Of a DNA stretch of 64,000 bases, positions 35,421 to 48,600 are shown piece after piece; positions within the stretch are counted from its first letter, which is position 1; each line of letters opens with the position of its first letter. Under the pieces are notes generated by a model. It searched no databases, was not told the origin of the DNA, and saw only the letters and a list, made by a program, of their open reading frames with translations. A program made the position numbers and the translations under genes. The stretch is from Phoronis australis (taxonomy: Eukaryota; Phoronida; Phoronidae), in contig NMRA01000256.1 of assembly GCA_002633005.1 (NCBI GenBank), positions 468,120-532,119 on the forward strand. Direction: 5' to 3'.

Positions 35421-36980
35421 AAATAATTAATATCAATCAACATGCATCCACCGTATTGGAAATCTTCTTAAAATTATATTGGTTCTACTAATTTCATCCT
35501 GTTCATCGTGCCAAATGGACCTTAAATTTCTACATGTACGCTCCAGTCATTCAACAGCTTCCAGACTAGATGACGGTAAAGATATAAAGACATTCACAGG
35601 CAGAAAGGACTTAATGGTTTAACGACCTTAACTCTCTCAAGCGTTGCAAGAGATCCGCTACACCAGTTCAGTAAATCCCTGAAGAACTCTTTACTAAGAT
35701 TAACAATTTCAGTCATATTAGTGCCAACATTTTCAATAAATTTCATTCTTATTTTATTCAACTTTAACCTTGTCCTTTTTGGCTCGCTTTAAAGGGTTTT
35801 AGACGTTCCAAAGCAGTCTTGAACCAGCCGACACTCATTTCAGAAGTGATTTCCACTAGGGTTGAGAAGAACAGGTTGTTGCGTGGATGTCAAGTGTGTG
35901 TTCCATAGACGCGAGGAACAGGCAATCAAACAAGATCACACAAGACCACGCAAAGACACACACACGTTTCACGAATACGTTCAGGAGGTTGCTATCTTTT
36001 TCTGTCCACGCATACGGTTTCAAGATGAGCATTTGCAGCGTGCGTATTCGCGTGGTGGAAAACCAAGGTAAAGTAAACGAGCCGATTTTTATTTGATGCT
36101 CTCTTTGGCAACCGGACAACAACAACACTTGACAATAAATTCACCCGATCAGTCTGTGAATATTGCCTAGTTGTTTGGACACAGAGGTGTGCAAATTATT
36201 CGTAGTTATTTTCATCCTTCGCATCTCATTTTCGCTGGTCAGCCGATGCCCAGGTGATCAACTATATAGCAACATTTCGCAACTGCAACGGGAGTAAGGC
36301 TTTAATTGCAATGATTTGAAGAGTTGTTTTTTCCTTTGAATCGAGGTCTAACTAACGTCATGGCTATGTTACCAGGGTTGAACTTTTCAAAAACGTGGCT
36401 AGCCTTGCAAATTACCAGATTTTGTACTAAAGTCATGATTAATTTTAATTGTGCTCCAAAATCGAGCACAGGTGGTTCGTATGAAGAAAAACGACTTAGT
36501 GATAATTCTGAATATTTTGGGAATGGAATGACATAATAGACACCTTTTGAGTAATCTGGTCGATATCCTTAGAGAAATATAGGTTAAACAGCTCCCCATT
36601 CACTTACATGGGAAACACACGTGAATATGGTTTGCTTACTCTTCCTAATTACACATTCAACATGATGGACGATATGTGAACTCGTGTATTGGTCGGTGAC
36701 GTTGAAATGTTGAATTTTGGGATAGCATTTGCTCTTTTTCGTTCCATAAGTAACGATTCCTCGCTGCAACTGCGTCGCAAATGACCAGGATGTACGGAAC
36801 GCACCTCAGGCTTGATCCGTGGCCAACATTGTCTCAAGCAAAAACGGAAGAGAACTGATCACACCGTTCATGGAGTTGACTATTCGGAGTAAGCAAAACA
36901 CCAGCTGTTCATACAGATGGCTTTTTGACTGTGTTAAAGCTCACTTGGAACGGTAATACATATGTATTTGTTTGCTACGG
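35421..36980. other. Intergenic sequence
   Basis: Several 60-90 codon frames on both strands, none with a recognisable motif. No repeat structure seen. Confidence 0.5.
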
Positions 36981-37235
36981 TTTTGAGCATAACTCTGAGC
37001 ATATCAACGCCATGTGTTTTGAGTATAACTCTGAGCATATCAACGCCATATGTTTTGAGTATAACTCTGAGCATATCAACGCCATATGTTTTGAGTATAA
37101 CTCTGAGCATATCAACGCCATAATATGTTTTGAGTATAACTCTGAGCATATCAACGCCATATGTTTTGAGTATAACTCTGAGCATATCAACGCCATATGT
37201 TTTGAGTATAACTCTGAGCATATCAACGCCATAAA
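36981..37235. repeat. 36-bp minisatellite, seven units, open in several frames
   Basis: Units start with TTTTGAG at 36981, 37017, 37053, 37089, 37128, 37164 and 37200. The period is 36 bp except for one 39-bp unit with an extra AAT. As 36 and 39 are multiples of three, no frame shifts, and three different frames stay open through the array: CFEYNSEHINAI on the plus strand and GVDMLRVILKTY and MALICSELYSKH on the minus strand. Units are almost identical, suggesting recent expansion. Protein coding is not supported because all frames share the openness and none continues into conserved sequence. Confidence 0.97.
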
Positions 37236-39606
37236 TTAGCAAATGCAATGGACGATAAGGCTTGTGACTTACATCCGCTCACGTCACCGCGAAAATCTTT
37301 TACTCGTGTTCTCTTAAGACACCTATTCAATGCATCTACTTTTGTTCTAGACTGAGTATTCTCGCAGTGACGCAATATGGTGCTAAAAGAACTCTTATCA
37401 CTTAATGAACCTACGTTTGAGAGTTGATATCGTGATTTCATGTTGCTGGATCTGTCAGTGCATCTACGATGACAAAAATCCGTTCAAGGAAGGCTTCAAG
37501 CTATTTATTCAATGTTCCGTGTAGATAAATTGAATTATACAGATGCTGTTTATGCACAAGTCTGTTTACGGTGGTTCGCGCACTGTTCCTGTTTTTGCCT
37601 GTTGTGATCACACACAGTTCATAGGTGTCGCTACTCTGAGTAAACTGTTCACGTCCACTTCATGTAGTTGCAAAGTGCGTTGAACTGATCACCCAGTGTT
37701 CCTGTAGGCGGCTATTCTGACTTTAACACTTAAACGGTTTCACTTTAAGGAATTCGCTATTCTGAGTTAGTTCACGTAAAATATGACAGAGACACCTGTT
37801 TAACTTGATATAGTATGCACGGTTCACACATTCACTAATCAACGTCGTGCTTAGATGTGGAATATTAAGGCGGACAGCATGTCTGATCGAAAGGCATGTC
37901 AGATGGGCGTGCACAAAGCCGTCACATCTGCAGTACTACGGGTGTTAAGCTTAACCGCTCGTTTGGAATCACCATGGGAAAAGATAGCCTGTGACACTCA
38001 CAAATTACGTCATTGGTACACGGACGTAGGTTTCGCATTATTAGAAGCCAAAGACAGATATGCCGGCTGATTTGAGATCGCACAGCAGACGTCAGCAGCC
38101 AGCAGTGATCACATGTGATAAGGCGTAAAAGGAGCCCCATTTTGCCTTCTGATTAGACGACACGCAAAATATCGCCTTCGACGGGCATTCAATGTGACTG
38201 GGACTAAAACTTGTTGTTTATTTAACTTAACCCATGCATGTTTTACGCAGTAAAAATCGTCTTACCTTGTCCGCGTTCCGTTTTACGAATGGAAAGCTCG
38301 AGATATCATATTTCGACTGATGTAGGTAATCGCTTCAATCACACTTAAGCCAAAGGCGCACCTGTGGAGAAATAAACCACTCGTTAATTTTCTACAGTGC
38401 CATTTATCCGATTAAAGGCACGGGCAAGCACAATCTTATTTTTAGTCAAAAGCAAGTCGCCCCAACAGTAGCTTACCTCATTCCCGCTAAGTAGACTCCA
38501 CAAAATACGTAGCACTTTGAAAATTCTCCCTTCGCTTCTAACACGATACATGGGATACATGTAGGCGTCTCAGCTGTTGCATATTGTGCAAGAACAAGGA
38601 AACTATCCGCAGGATATTGAAATGTTGACTTCCATTAAACGGGTAAGTTCAACATTTTTCTAAAGAATTTTATGAACAAGGTTGTGACACTTTTATGGTA
38701 TTTTCAAGGCACATGCAACAGTTAAGACGTCTCAATTCGCAAACGAAGAGACAGACTACTCATATCACAGTGAAAAGTTGCAGAATGACTTACCTCTACT
38801 GTATCCCGAAACGAAATGAAACAGCAGTATTGATCCCGTGCCTACACTCACCGAGTTTCATTGAGTGCACTCGCGTCACAAAAATAAAACAAATAAACAA
38901 GCACTGTTTTATTGTCTCTTTCGGGACAGATGTTGATTTTCGCAATATCATGTTGAATACAAATCCTCTTGAAAGACCTCTGAACTGAATCGATTTTTTG
39001 GAAAAAAAAAACATCTGTAACGTTTCAATGTTGTATTGACCAATGCAAGCGCGGAAAAAATCACCTCTCCGAACTGCGTGTGAAAATTTCGGAACACTGA
39101 AATAACTTTCCCACTGGGGGTATCTTATTCGAAGCACGGGAAATAATATTGACTGAGTCATTCCGTTGAACCACTGAGTTTTAGGGTCTGTTTCATGAAA
39201 AGTGACGTAGGACAGAATTTAAGTGTTACGTTCCAGAGCTTCTTTAACAACAGGGGGTAAATTGTGCGTACACGCTAAGATCCAAAACAGATTTCGAATG
39301 CTAGGTACATGCAATGTTTCAGGAAAAAATCTTCTAGGGAAACATATCACACAGAGATTTGTGCATATCGACAAACAATCACACTGTGTGCTACGTACAT
39401 GTAACGCATTTGGATCAAAGGTCAGGATACTTTTAGAAACTAACCCGCATGGCGGCGCTGCGACCAAGTCAGATTTACGGGGATTAGCCCTCCGGGTAGC
39501 GGCCACTCTAACGTTTGGATTACAAACATTTGCTGCATACCTTTACCTCCGTACGACGGTTTTTACTACAATTATAATGCTACTTGGACAAGAAATCCTA
39601 GTTCGC
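37236..39606. other. Intergenic sequence
   Basis: The longest frames are 121 codons (38796-39161, minus) and the first part of one of 139 codons (39223-39642, plus). Neither contains a motif I recognise, and the second runs into a repeat at its end. No gene supported. Confidence 0.5.
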
Positions 39607-39731
39607 ATGGGCGGCGCAGCACTGAAAAAAGTGGGGGTCTAACGCCCCTTCAGACCCCTGTGGTGTACCGTGCGGCGTGACTGAAAAAGTGGGGGCTATA
39701 GCCCCCAGCCCCCTATGGTGCGTCGCCCATG
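39607..39731. mobile_element. Small inverted-repeat element (MITE), 125 bp
   Basis: CATGGGCGGCGCA at the left and TGCGTCGCCCATG at the right are inverted with one mismatch. Between them are two tandem ~60-bp units, each with CTGAAAAAGTGGGGG (the first with one extra A) and a C-rich partner (GCCCC, AGCCCCC). A single-unit copy in the other orientation is at 60624-60690. Confidence 0.8.
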
Positions 39732-39979
39732 GTCCGTTGCCGTTATCAACACAAACCCTGGCCGAAGGATAACATTCGATACGCAAACAATCTGCAAGTT
39801 TAACCAACGGAAACGACAATAAGACCACGTTTTCTTTTCTTTGACGGGTTTAAACCAATCATAAAACAAAAGTTATGCACCAATTGGCCTGCGAGCGATA
39901 TTCTAGGAAAGAACATGAGACCCACGCCAGTGGATTGCCGGAAGCGAACGAAGTTACCTCAGAACGTCTGAAGTTGCCC

Positions 39980-42581
39980 TCTGACACAGCGCCACCTATA
40001 CTGAAAAGTGGCCCTGTGGAAACATGATGAACAAAACACGAAATTCCGTGTGTGGGCATCAATGCGCATGCTTGGTCGGAAGTTTATCAATCACATTGCC
40101 ACCACTTGCACACGCCTTCTATGCACTGTTTGGACTTAACCACGGGATCGGGGTTACCCTGGTTTTGTTTACATCGGTCACTGACAGTTTTAATAAATTG
40201 CAACTTTTCAAGTCAAAGGCGGTCAGCATGCTGGGTAACCGTAAACTGAAAGGGGTTTCCCACATTTCAACCAATGGGAATGACTGAATGTTATGACGTC
40301 GGTTTCATTACTTTAACCAAAGAGAAGCCATGATAAACAACATCCACAGTGTTACCTTTCGTAGCACCGTGAAAGAGTTCGTCTGTGGTAGGCTAATAAC
40401 AATAGGTCGGAAACAACATAAAAATTTTGACGGAATCCAAAGTTTATGTCCTAGCCTGATACGAAGCGAAGGGGTTTCATCTCCAGTGCTAATCGGTCAG
40501 TAAGCCTACAAGCTCTGCGTACGCCTGTGCATCCGTCTAGACAATCCCCGGCGGCGAAACGGACCTAACGCTACATGTTTTAAGAAGAACACAACCGATA
40601 TACCACATCAAAGAATGGAGGAATCTGCTTATCTCAATGGCATTCAATATTCCCATGGAGATACAGGTACTTCGGAAAAATCTGATGATGAGAAAAATGA
40701 ACACTTGTCTCTGCCGCACGTTCTAATTAACAGTATGGAAATGTCTGCCGATTTCAAAACCCCGTATTTGAAAGTACAAGGCAATTCTCCCGAAACAGGT
40801 TCCAAACTTTTGCAAATATTTTTTCAAAAGAGGCAGAAATTTGCAGACTGTTTACTTTTCTTGCTGCGTGTACATGGCAGCGTTTTCCCGTTCAGTGACT
40901 TTACCACACGTAGAGGGTTCTGAGCGTGTAATAATATCTAGTTTCTTTGTTAACTGCCAAGTACAGTCTTTTGTCTGTTATGAAAACAGGTAGGCCAATT
41001 ATCTACCAGCCTGATTACAGACCACGTGTGGACACCGTCAAACCCAGAGTGAATTGGTACATTCAGAGAGAATAGATTATCGTAACTTCGGTTGCAGTTG
41101 GGTGATTTTGGCGATTCAAAAACTAAACATGATAACCATTTGACGAGGATTTCAGAAAGGCTATTGGTTATAACTTAACTTTTGTTTTTAACAGCACAGC
41201 CTAGTCAGGCTAGATATGATCTCATTAAGATTAGAGTATGGAACAAAAGAGAGCTGTCCCTCCAACCATAAATGCCAGAATGGAATTAATCAGTCGTGTA
41301 AGATATTGGCTAAAGGGGTAAACTTCCCAACTTGTTGTTGGGCTATTGAACCGAACAAGTTGGGAGCAACGGGAAAACGCCGTAATGAGTCCAATTATGC
41401 ACGAGGAGGCGTGAAATAACGTTTGTAAAGATAGCCCAATCGAGCTTACAAAAGTGTGTTCCCGATCACGTGATCGTTACGGTCTTACAACTACGAACTC
41501 AAATAATTTTGCAAAAGGTGCTGGAAATGTTCCCCATCAGCGTTAAGCACAACTTGATGAACCTTGGCAGATTGAAAAACACGCGCTGCTCTACGGAAGA
41601 TATTCTGTAGACAAAAACGCGGAAAAGCGGCATTGAACAATCTCTTCACAACACGCGTTACATGGTTTGGTTGGGATAGAATTGTAAAGTTTCTGGTACC
41701 TAGCTCAAATAGAAAAAATATTATCTGAAGTTTGAGGCCTGATTCGGGAGAATAACCTGTACATGTACAGCAAAGTAACAAAGTGACTTATACACGATGA
41801 TTCAAGATAATGCTTGGAGACCTTCGAACTCACATCAACATAAACTTATCATGGCACAGAGCTACGTTATTGACAAACCATGTACATTATAACATCTCCT
41901 CGGATATGCTTGGAGAGTGGCTGATCTGAGGTCATCTCTGGACTTCGAATAAATTTTTTTCCTCTTTCAGAGAAACTGAAATTACACCTCAATCCATTTC
42001 CGATAATTAAATCATTGTGTTATCTAGCAAAAATACATGTCTTCCTAAAGAAAATGAGATTTGTATTTTCTCGAAATACCGGTATATGGTCACTTATGGC
42101 GCATTGCCATAATCGGCGAGTGCGCATGCACTGCCAATGCTCAACTCGAAACAGTGGACTAATGTGTTGTAACAAGCAGAGCAAATTCCGGTAGAAGAAA
42201 TGTATCAAGCCAGGCCAAGCGGAAGTAAAATTCTATATCAAAATTACACTCTTTCATAGTGCTATGAAAGTTAAAGTATTGAAAACGACGTCAAAACATT
42301 CAGTCATTCCCATTAGTTGAAAGTTGGGAAACCCTTTTCTGTTTACAGGATAGCGACAACCTTTGACTTGATCGAGTAGTAGGAATTTATTAAAACGGGC
42401 AATGATCGAAGTAAACACAATAAAGGGAAGCCCACGTACAGTGCATAGCGGCGTGTGCTAGTGGTGGCGAAGTGATTGGTAAACTTCCGACCAAGGCATG
42501 CGCATTAATTTATGCCCACATACGAAATTCATCATGTTTCCACAGGGCCACTTTTCAGTATAGGGGCGCTGTGTTAGACGG
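39980..42581. mobile_element. 2.6-kb element with ~330-bp terminal inverted repeats
   Basis: The left arm (about 39980-40315) and right arm (about 42265-42581) are inverted copies, roughly three quarters identical by eye. Shared words, left arm versus complement of the right: GACACAGCGCC versus AACACAGCGCC at the outer edge, CTATACTGAAAAGTGGCCCT, then AAACATGATGAA, GCATGCTTGGTCGGAAGTTTA, CACACGCC-CTATGCACTGT, TTTTAATAAATT and AATGGGAATGACTGAATGTT. The interior (1.95 kb) has no transposase motif that I can see. Its best frames are 102 codons at 40615-40923 (plus) and 96 codons at 41491-41781 (minus). No clear target duplication. Long TIRs on a small element suggest a foldback or non-autonomous DNA transposon. 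Confidence 0.85.
40615..40923 (+). CDS. Unrecognised 102-codon ORF inside the long-TIR element
   Basis: The frame begins MEESAYLNGIQYSHGDTGTS, is acidic and hydrophilic for its first 50 residues, and turns hydrophobic and basic at the end. A consensus-like splice donor (CAG followed by GTACTT) lies near 40668, so only the first part might be an exon. I do not recognise a family. Being the longest plus-strand frame in the element interior, it could be a relic of an element protein, but chance is equally possible. Low confidence as a gene. Confidence 0.15.
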   Translation: MEESAYLNGIQYSHGDTGTSEKSDDEKNEHLSLPHVLINSMEMSADFKTPYLKVQGNSPETGSKLLQIFFQKRQKFADCLLFLLRVHGSVFPFSDFTTRRGF

Positions 42582-44080
42582 TGCATCAAAATAGTAAATA
42601 GTGTAAAATAATAATTGTATTTTGCGCTTCACGTTTATGTAACACATTTTCACCAGTAAAAATTGGCAAAATTTGAAGCTTACTTGTTAGTACGTGTACA
42701 TGTACATAGCGAACTGGATATTACAAAATGTAAACGAAACAGTGTACACGCAAATGCACTACTACATCGTAGTAATTATTTATCAACACCTGGAAATGCA
42801 ACTGTTATACTGGCAGCGAGAACAACGCTCAAATATGTCGTCTAAGATAATTGCATCACGAAGAGTACACTGCCAATTAAAAAGGCGCGTGATTGAACCC
42901 CCCTTTCAGGAACACACCTCCATATCATATCATATAGTGTATGCTGACGACTGCGTGTAGAAATAATAATTCCAACTTTTATTTGAAGATGGTCAGAGCT
43001 GAAACATAATGAGAGGTCATCCGCAGTTAACCAGGAAACATACTACTTTAACCCACACAAGTTTTCGTGGGTAAAGCTGGGGTACAACGCCAATCAATGC
43101 CTGGTAGAAGCAAAAAATCTGTAAAACACACATTTCTGACAATTGGGAGTTACGCATCAGTAAGTTGACTACTAACGAACACTTTCGATATGTTAGCTTA
43201 GACATTTCTTAAATTACAAACGCAAACGCCTAGCTTGTCTCTTAGTTTGCTTTCATGTTATTACAAGAAAAATACAAACGAACGAATAATTAAACCGTCT
43301 ATAAAAAGTTGAGCTCGGAGTAAATAACGCAATAAACCCGACATTTGAAAATAAGATCCTGACAGTTTGCAGATGGTTTTGTGCAAATACCAAAAAGCTG
43401 TCGATGCAAGTAATTTGATCGTCTTAATTAATACTACAGATGATGTATTTCATTTTCGATGTGTCACAACGATGTTAACGAGATATCAAATTAATTACAC
43501 TTCAGAATCCAATATCAAGATTTTCGAAGTGTACAATTTATTTGGAGGGTAACAAGGTAACATCAAGCGTACAACGTGGACATTTCGCTATTATCCAGTA
43601 ATATCGATGAGAAACTAAATATTGACTTCATTAAATTTGATGACCGGCTCACCGACTTGAGCCGAAATGAAACTGTTGATTCTAAAGAGCAATATCTACA
43701 CTTATAAGGAAAAATAAGCAGTCAGGCTTCGAACCCGGCCAGATAAACCATTTCTGAGACTGGATTTGGGCGCCTGCAATTGGTCAACAGAGCAATAATT
43801 ACTGAGTTCAGCGTCCATTTAAAGAGGACTGAGATGTAACTGAAAAGTAAAAATGTTACCTTTTTGAGCGGGTTTTGATGTTTGAACCTTTCTGGTATGT
43901 CAAAACGAAAAATAACAATTCGTCAAACCGGGCCGCTGTGACTAAGTCACACACTTCAAACAGTTTGCTTCTGACCGTGTAGATTTGTTAACCCTATTGC
44001 TCAAAACCATTAAGTAGCCGTGTTTGTACTCGCAAAACAACCCAATGTGAGTCATAGGCGGATTTAGGGGGAGGGGGGGG
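42582..44080. other. Intergenic sequence
   Basis: A Penelope-tail-like phrase, TTGAAGA then TGGTCAGAGCT then GAAAC, lies at about 42983-43004. Just before the N run, 44053-44080 reads CATAGGCGGATTTAGGGGG, the end of the MITE family also found at 58784. No gene recognised. Confidence 0.5.
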
Positions 44081-44181
44081 NNNNNNNNNNNNNNNNNNNN
44101 NNNNNNNNNNNNNNNNNNNNNNNNNNNNNNNNNNNNNNNNNNNNNNNNNNNNNNNNNNNNNNNNNNNNNNNNNNNNNNNNN
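44081..44181. other. Assembly gap
   Basis: A run of 101 Ns. It starts inside a G-run at the end of a MITE of the 58784 family, so the gap was probably caused by the G-rich interior of that element, and its real length may be only 100-200 bp. Confidence 0.99.
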
Positions 44182-45303
44182 GGGCTCAAATCCAATTTCA
44201 AGTGTCAAATTCGGAACACGGCGCATTCCTAACGGAACTATGGCTAAGTATTAGCTCTCCCGCGATATCCCAGGCGACCGGCAGTGGCGCTGCGCACTAC
44301 GACTCCGTTTCCATCGTCTGCTCCACTGTGCAAAAGAAAATGGAACCTGAGTGACGATGAAAAAACAGAAACTGCTGGTAAGATGTGAATTTTAATCGTG
44401 AATTGGTGAATCACTCAGAAACTCATAATTCTCTCTTTGTCAAACCTTAACTTAAGACGATTTCCAAAGCAATCCCGTCATTATTGCCAACACGAAAAAC
44501 GGATTTGGTCTTTTGTGCATTTGAAGACTATTTTAAATACAACAAATTTGTTAAGAACCGATTGCACCTGTGTGGTTACAGGTGATTTGAACTTTGGATC
44601 GAGAGACAATTTCAGTTAGTAAGAGTAGTTTTGGGCCTCGTGGGGGAAATTTCGCGCGACTTTCAATATTTTTGAGAGGGAAACAGGGCCAATATTCGGC
44701 CCCAAAATCGAGGGATTGAGGGCCCAGTCCTTTTTGGAAAGAAAAATGCATCATGTTTCAACCCGTAATCATGATCCTGGCTGGCCGAAGATTCTCCGGT
44801 CGTTGCTATCGAGCGGCTTCACAACCGAGATGCGACAAAATATGATCTAAACTTTTCGAAAACATTTATAAACTTTACACGGACATATCTTCCTTCGTCG
44901 CGGCGTATGTAAACGACCCAACGATTCCGAATCTCAACGTCCTTAGGGATTGCAAAGCAGAGTGTCCGTATTTTTTCTAGCCATTCGAGCAACGCTGCCC
45001 TACACTACTATGCTGATAAGCGAACAGAGCTATCGTAGCGAGCCTAGTTTTGGAACGCGCCTCCTGTCGGCGTGAATTGGGTCTATAGGTCTATCAACAA
45101 ATTTTTGGTCAATAAAACGCCTTCTCGTTTTGACAGTAAATCGGAGTCAACAGTGCACGACCTCGCAGTCCAAATACGAGAAAGATGCTCGACGGAAGAG
45201 GTGTCCAACGCCAGAAATCCGCAAAAGGGTATTGACGTAGTCTCAGTAAGGCGAACCCGCAGATAAAGGAAAATAGGCACGATACCAAGGAGATAGCTAA
45301 ATC
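44182..45303. other. Intergenic sequence before the hAT remnant
   Basis: No motif recognised. The 5' part of the hAT-like transposase should have been here but is not readable. A 64-codon frame at 45072-45266 just upstream shows no recognisable motif. Confidence 0.4.
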
Positions 45304-45680
45304 GACAACGACAATCCGAGAAACTTACTTGCTCTTATTGAATTGTTAAGTATACCTGCGATGAAACATTTACAGCATCCAAAAACGAAGAACGCCAAGT
45401 ATACTCCGCCTTGAATACAAAATGAAATGATCAAGATCATTGGACAACAGTTTGTACAAGCTGTTATTGTAAAGGAAATAAAATATGCAAAATGTTGTTC
45501 CGATAGGAGTTGCGACAATGTTTTTATAGTTTTGCGCGGATTACGACTAAAGGCATAGTTGAAAGCATTTTGGGGACCTTGGTAGCCAACTGCAGAGGCC
45601 AAGGATACGATGGCGCGAAAAATTTAAATAGTGACAAGATGGCGTTCAGGCAATCCTACCCAAACGTTTTTTATAGCCTT
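45304..45680 (+). pseudogene. hAT-type transposase remnant (DUF4371 region)
   Basis: Two frames together give the order of the DUF4371 region found in hAT-like transposases and ZMYM1-like proteins. From 45304: NPRNLLALIELL, then KNAKYTPP, an in-frame TGA at 45412-45414, then IQNEMIKIIGQQ and IVKEIKYAK. After a frame change, 45591-45617 reads CRGQGYDGA, followed by a SYPNVFYSL phrase. Family members have N-FLALL-L, NAKYTSP-IQNE-I, IVKEIK-AK-FS and CRGQGYDGA in this order. The expected LADE...D segment between the last two is lost. Stop and frameshift make it a fossil. No TIRs were found around it. Assignment is from remembered conserved blocks. Confidence 0.75.
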
Positions 45681-48600
45681 ACGAACACATTGCATCGGCC
45701 ATTGCCCAAATCTAGTGGTAGCTTGCTCGAGCTCGATACACGAAAGGGGAAACACCTTGTAGATAAAATGAAATCCTTTGGTAACTTTTTGTGAGCAGTG
45801 CAAAGAGAGAATTATACAAAAACAAAGATTCCGAATCTGTGGAAAAGTCCTTCTTCTTATGTACGCCATACTCGTTGTGAGGCATTAGGCACGATGCGCG
45901 CACGTTAAGGCGAGCAATTGTGAGTCATATTGGCGCTGAACTAACAAACTGTTTAGTTGTCTGAGACTACAACAAAGAGATAGTTATTGTCAGCGGTTTG
46001 AGAACATAAATCCCAGGAAGATGAAATTTGTATTAGCGTATTAACCTGATGTGAATCTCGTCAATTCAATGTGCAAAATGTTGGAAGTTGAACTTACAAC
46101 ATGTGCATTAAGTTAAATTTCTGTACGTTATCTCTTGTTGCGTTTTCTTTTTTGACAAGAATGCATTGAAAACGTCCTGCGTCGCTTACTGTTTCTCTCG
46201 GAAAATGAACAGGATGGACGCCAATTTTTGCGAAATATCATCAAAAGGTCCGCTGTGTTATATACTGGAATTAGACTAGGCGTAATTTTATTCTGACTAG
46301 GGGCCTGGGTAGAGCAAATGCAATGTCTCACTTCCGTAGCAGTCTCAGTCAGTCATAAGATAAATCAATGGAGGTGAATGCAGAATCAAGATTCAAGCAT
46401 TTTGATGGACAGTTTACGTCTTTTTCATTGCTCCGCGGACTCCTAATAGAAGTAAAGGAACAGTAATTAACGCGGAAAATATCTTTCCAAAATAGGCAGG
46501 ATCTGTACATTTACTGAGATAAAGTGAGTAGAAATATGATAACTCCAGTCGTAGGGTCGCTTTTTAGAGCTTAAATTTATGAATTACTACATGATGTACC
46601 GGGTCGCATAGTTGATGATGATTTTCACTAGCTGATTTTCGAAACAATCGCGCCATATTGAAACCCACTGTTCCACCAGACGGCGATTAGGTCTTCGGTT
46701 GACAGGCTTTAAGTGCCACCTACGTATTCCTTGAAATGTGGGCAGCAGTTTTCAACCTACGGTGTACCGATAGAAACAGCGTTTTAACACATTTCCTGAT
46801 ATTATAATGCCGACAAGATTCAAATTCTGAGCGGTGGGGTGTACTAACGGCTTACGGAAAAAGACAAACCTCTTGAAATATCCATTGATGAAAGACACCA
46901 TGTTCCATACATGTACATTTCCCATTGAGTGGCTGCGACTAATAAAGAGTGAGATGTTCGATTCAATCCGATGTCAAAGAGCTAAATACATCAGTAAACT
47001 TAACGTAATCAAACAGTGGTTGGGACTGGGTGTGGGATTTATGCCTCTGTTTTTAAATTAATTTCTGTCCATCGAATCAGGACCAAGAGGAAATCGCTTC
47101 TGCACTCTCATTACTCTTGAGAGCGCCAGTATGAAAATTCCGCTATTGACAAGACGTCGTCTACATGTATGTTCTACACTGGTGAGAAAAAAGGGCGCTT
47201 TCGGATTTGCATGGAGCAGGGAAGTCTAATGCAAAAGCTCATACACGTGAGGGGTGAACTTGGTGTCGACAAGGGAACTGCTTTGTGCTACGAATATGGG
47301 GCCTGGAGGGCATGGCGCACGTGCTACGCGTATGCGTCGCAGACCTTTATTATGTCCAACCCCCGACTCTTCATCAACGGAGTACCATTGCCCTTGTCAA
47401 AGTCTAGGTCCTGTTTATCTCCCAAGTCGTAACTCTCGGCGAGACAACCATGAGGACTTGCGTGATCTTATAAAATCTGCAGGTGAATGTGTTCATAATG
47501 TGTAATACTTGATGGGATCCCCATCAAAGATCATCAAACTGACTTTTTCAAACCACTTAGATACCACGCTTTGGATGCGGAACATGCCGGCAATTTTCAT
47601 AGTTTTGAGTACAACAGATGCAAATGTAATAAGCCACCTCGCATTTCCCGAATATGCACGAGATTTATGGACGTATGAGAGGACAACGTTAAAAGAGAAA
47701 AGTGTTGAGGTCGACGTACGTGTTTAATAATGTAAGATAGATACACGCAAGTATATGGATTGGGCTGAGTACTGATATTGGAAACTGCCTGTGAACGGAC
47801 TAATGGAATTTACTTGTTTACAACCTTTTCTTTATCACAAGCAACTTGCACACAGAGATTCTAGTGTTAGTCAAAGGACTGATTTTTGAACATGTACCAC
47901 GTGAGCAAAGTAACGAAAGGTACAGCACTTTAGACACAGTCATCGTACATGTATTCGCTGGTCATTTTTTATGAGCAAAATACGCGGCATATATTTGGAG
48001 TATAGAATACAAGTTCAAGTAAGTTTTTCGTGTTTCGATTGATTGGAACATGCCATCTCGCGGAGAACGGGCCGAGTGAGGGTCTCCTTTCCCAAATATT
48101 GGCCATAGGGTAAATACTAGAGCAGCATAAATGTTGAAAATACCTTAATTTAATTGGTCGATATTAGATATCTTTTCACATAATATTTGTTTTTGTCAGC
48201 AGAACTTTTGCACAAATGACACGAGGGAAAATACTAGTTCATTTCAGAAAAGTCGATAATTCCGCTTAGCTAAAGTTTGCTTTATTAGTTGACTAGGCGT
48301 GATTGTCTTCGCCCATTCCTCAGGGTCAACCGGCTAAGGCATCGGATTCGTTTAAAATCCTGCAGTTGTTATCGAGAACCAATCACATCCTTCCCGGTTG
48401 ACCTGGCTAAACGGGCTGAGCAGGTGACGTTTCCATAATGTTCTACCACTTTTCTGCCTGTGCCTTAACTTTGAACATATTCCGATGACCCAGAACAAAA
48501 GTGTCCGGATTCCAACCGCGTTATTTTTGAGATGGGCTTATCCTCTACATCAGTGACAGTTATGCGTACAGTCATAGTTAGTGATTAACGAAACAAAATC

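Noticed and set aside
36925-37248. 104- and 85-codon frames on both strands with 12-residue repeats
   Set aside because: All are explained by a 36-bp minisatellite whose period is a multiple of three.
38796-39161. 121-codon minus-strand frame
   Set aside because: No recognisable domain, no splice or promoter context, and an overlapping frame of similar length on the other strand.
39223-39642. 139-codon plus-strand frame
   Set aside because: Ends inside a MITE and has no motif; an overlapping 95-codon frame on the minus strand is equally open.
42694-42960. Frame ending in SYHIVYADDCV, which contains a YADD as in reverse transcriptases
   Set aside because: No other RT block precedes it, the frame stops two residues after the YADD motif, and the sequence before it is not RT-like. 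Probably chance.
43724-43745. GGGTTCGAAGCC on the minus strand, box B-like
   Set aside because: The T-stem does not pair and no box A lies at the right distance.
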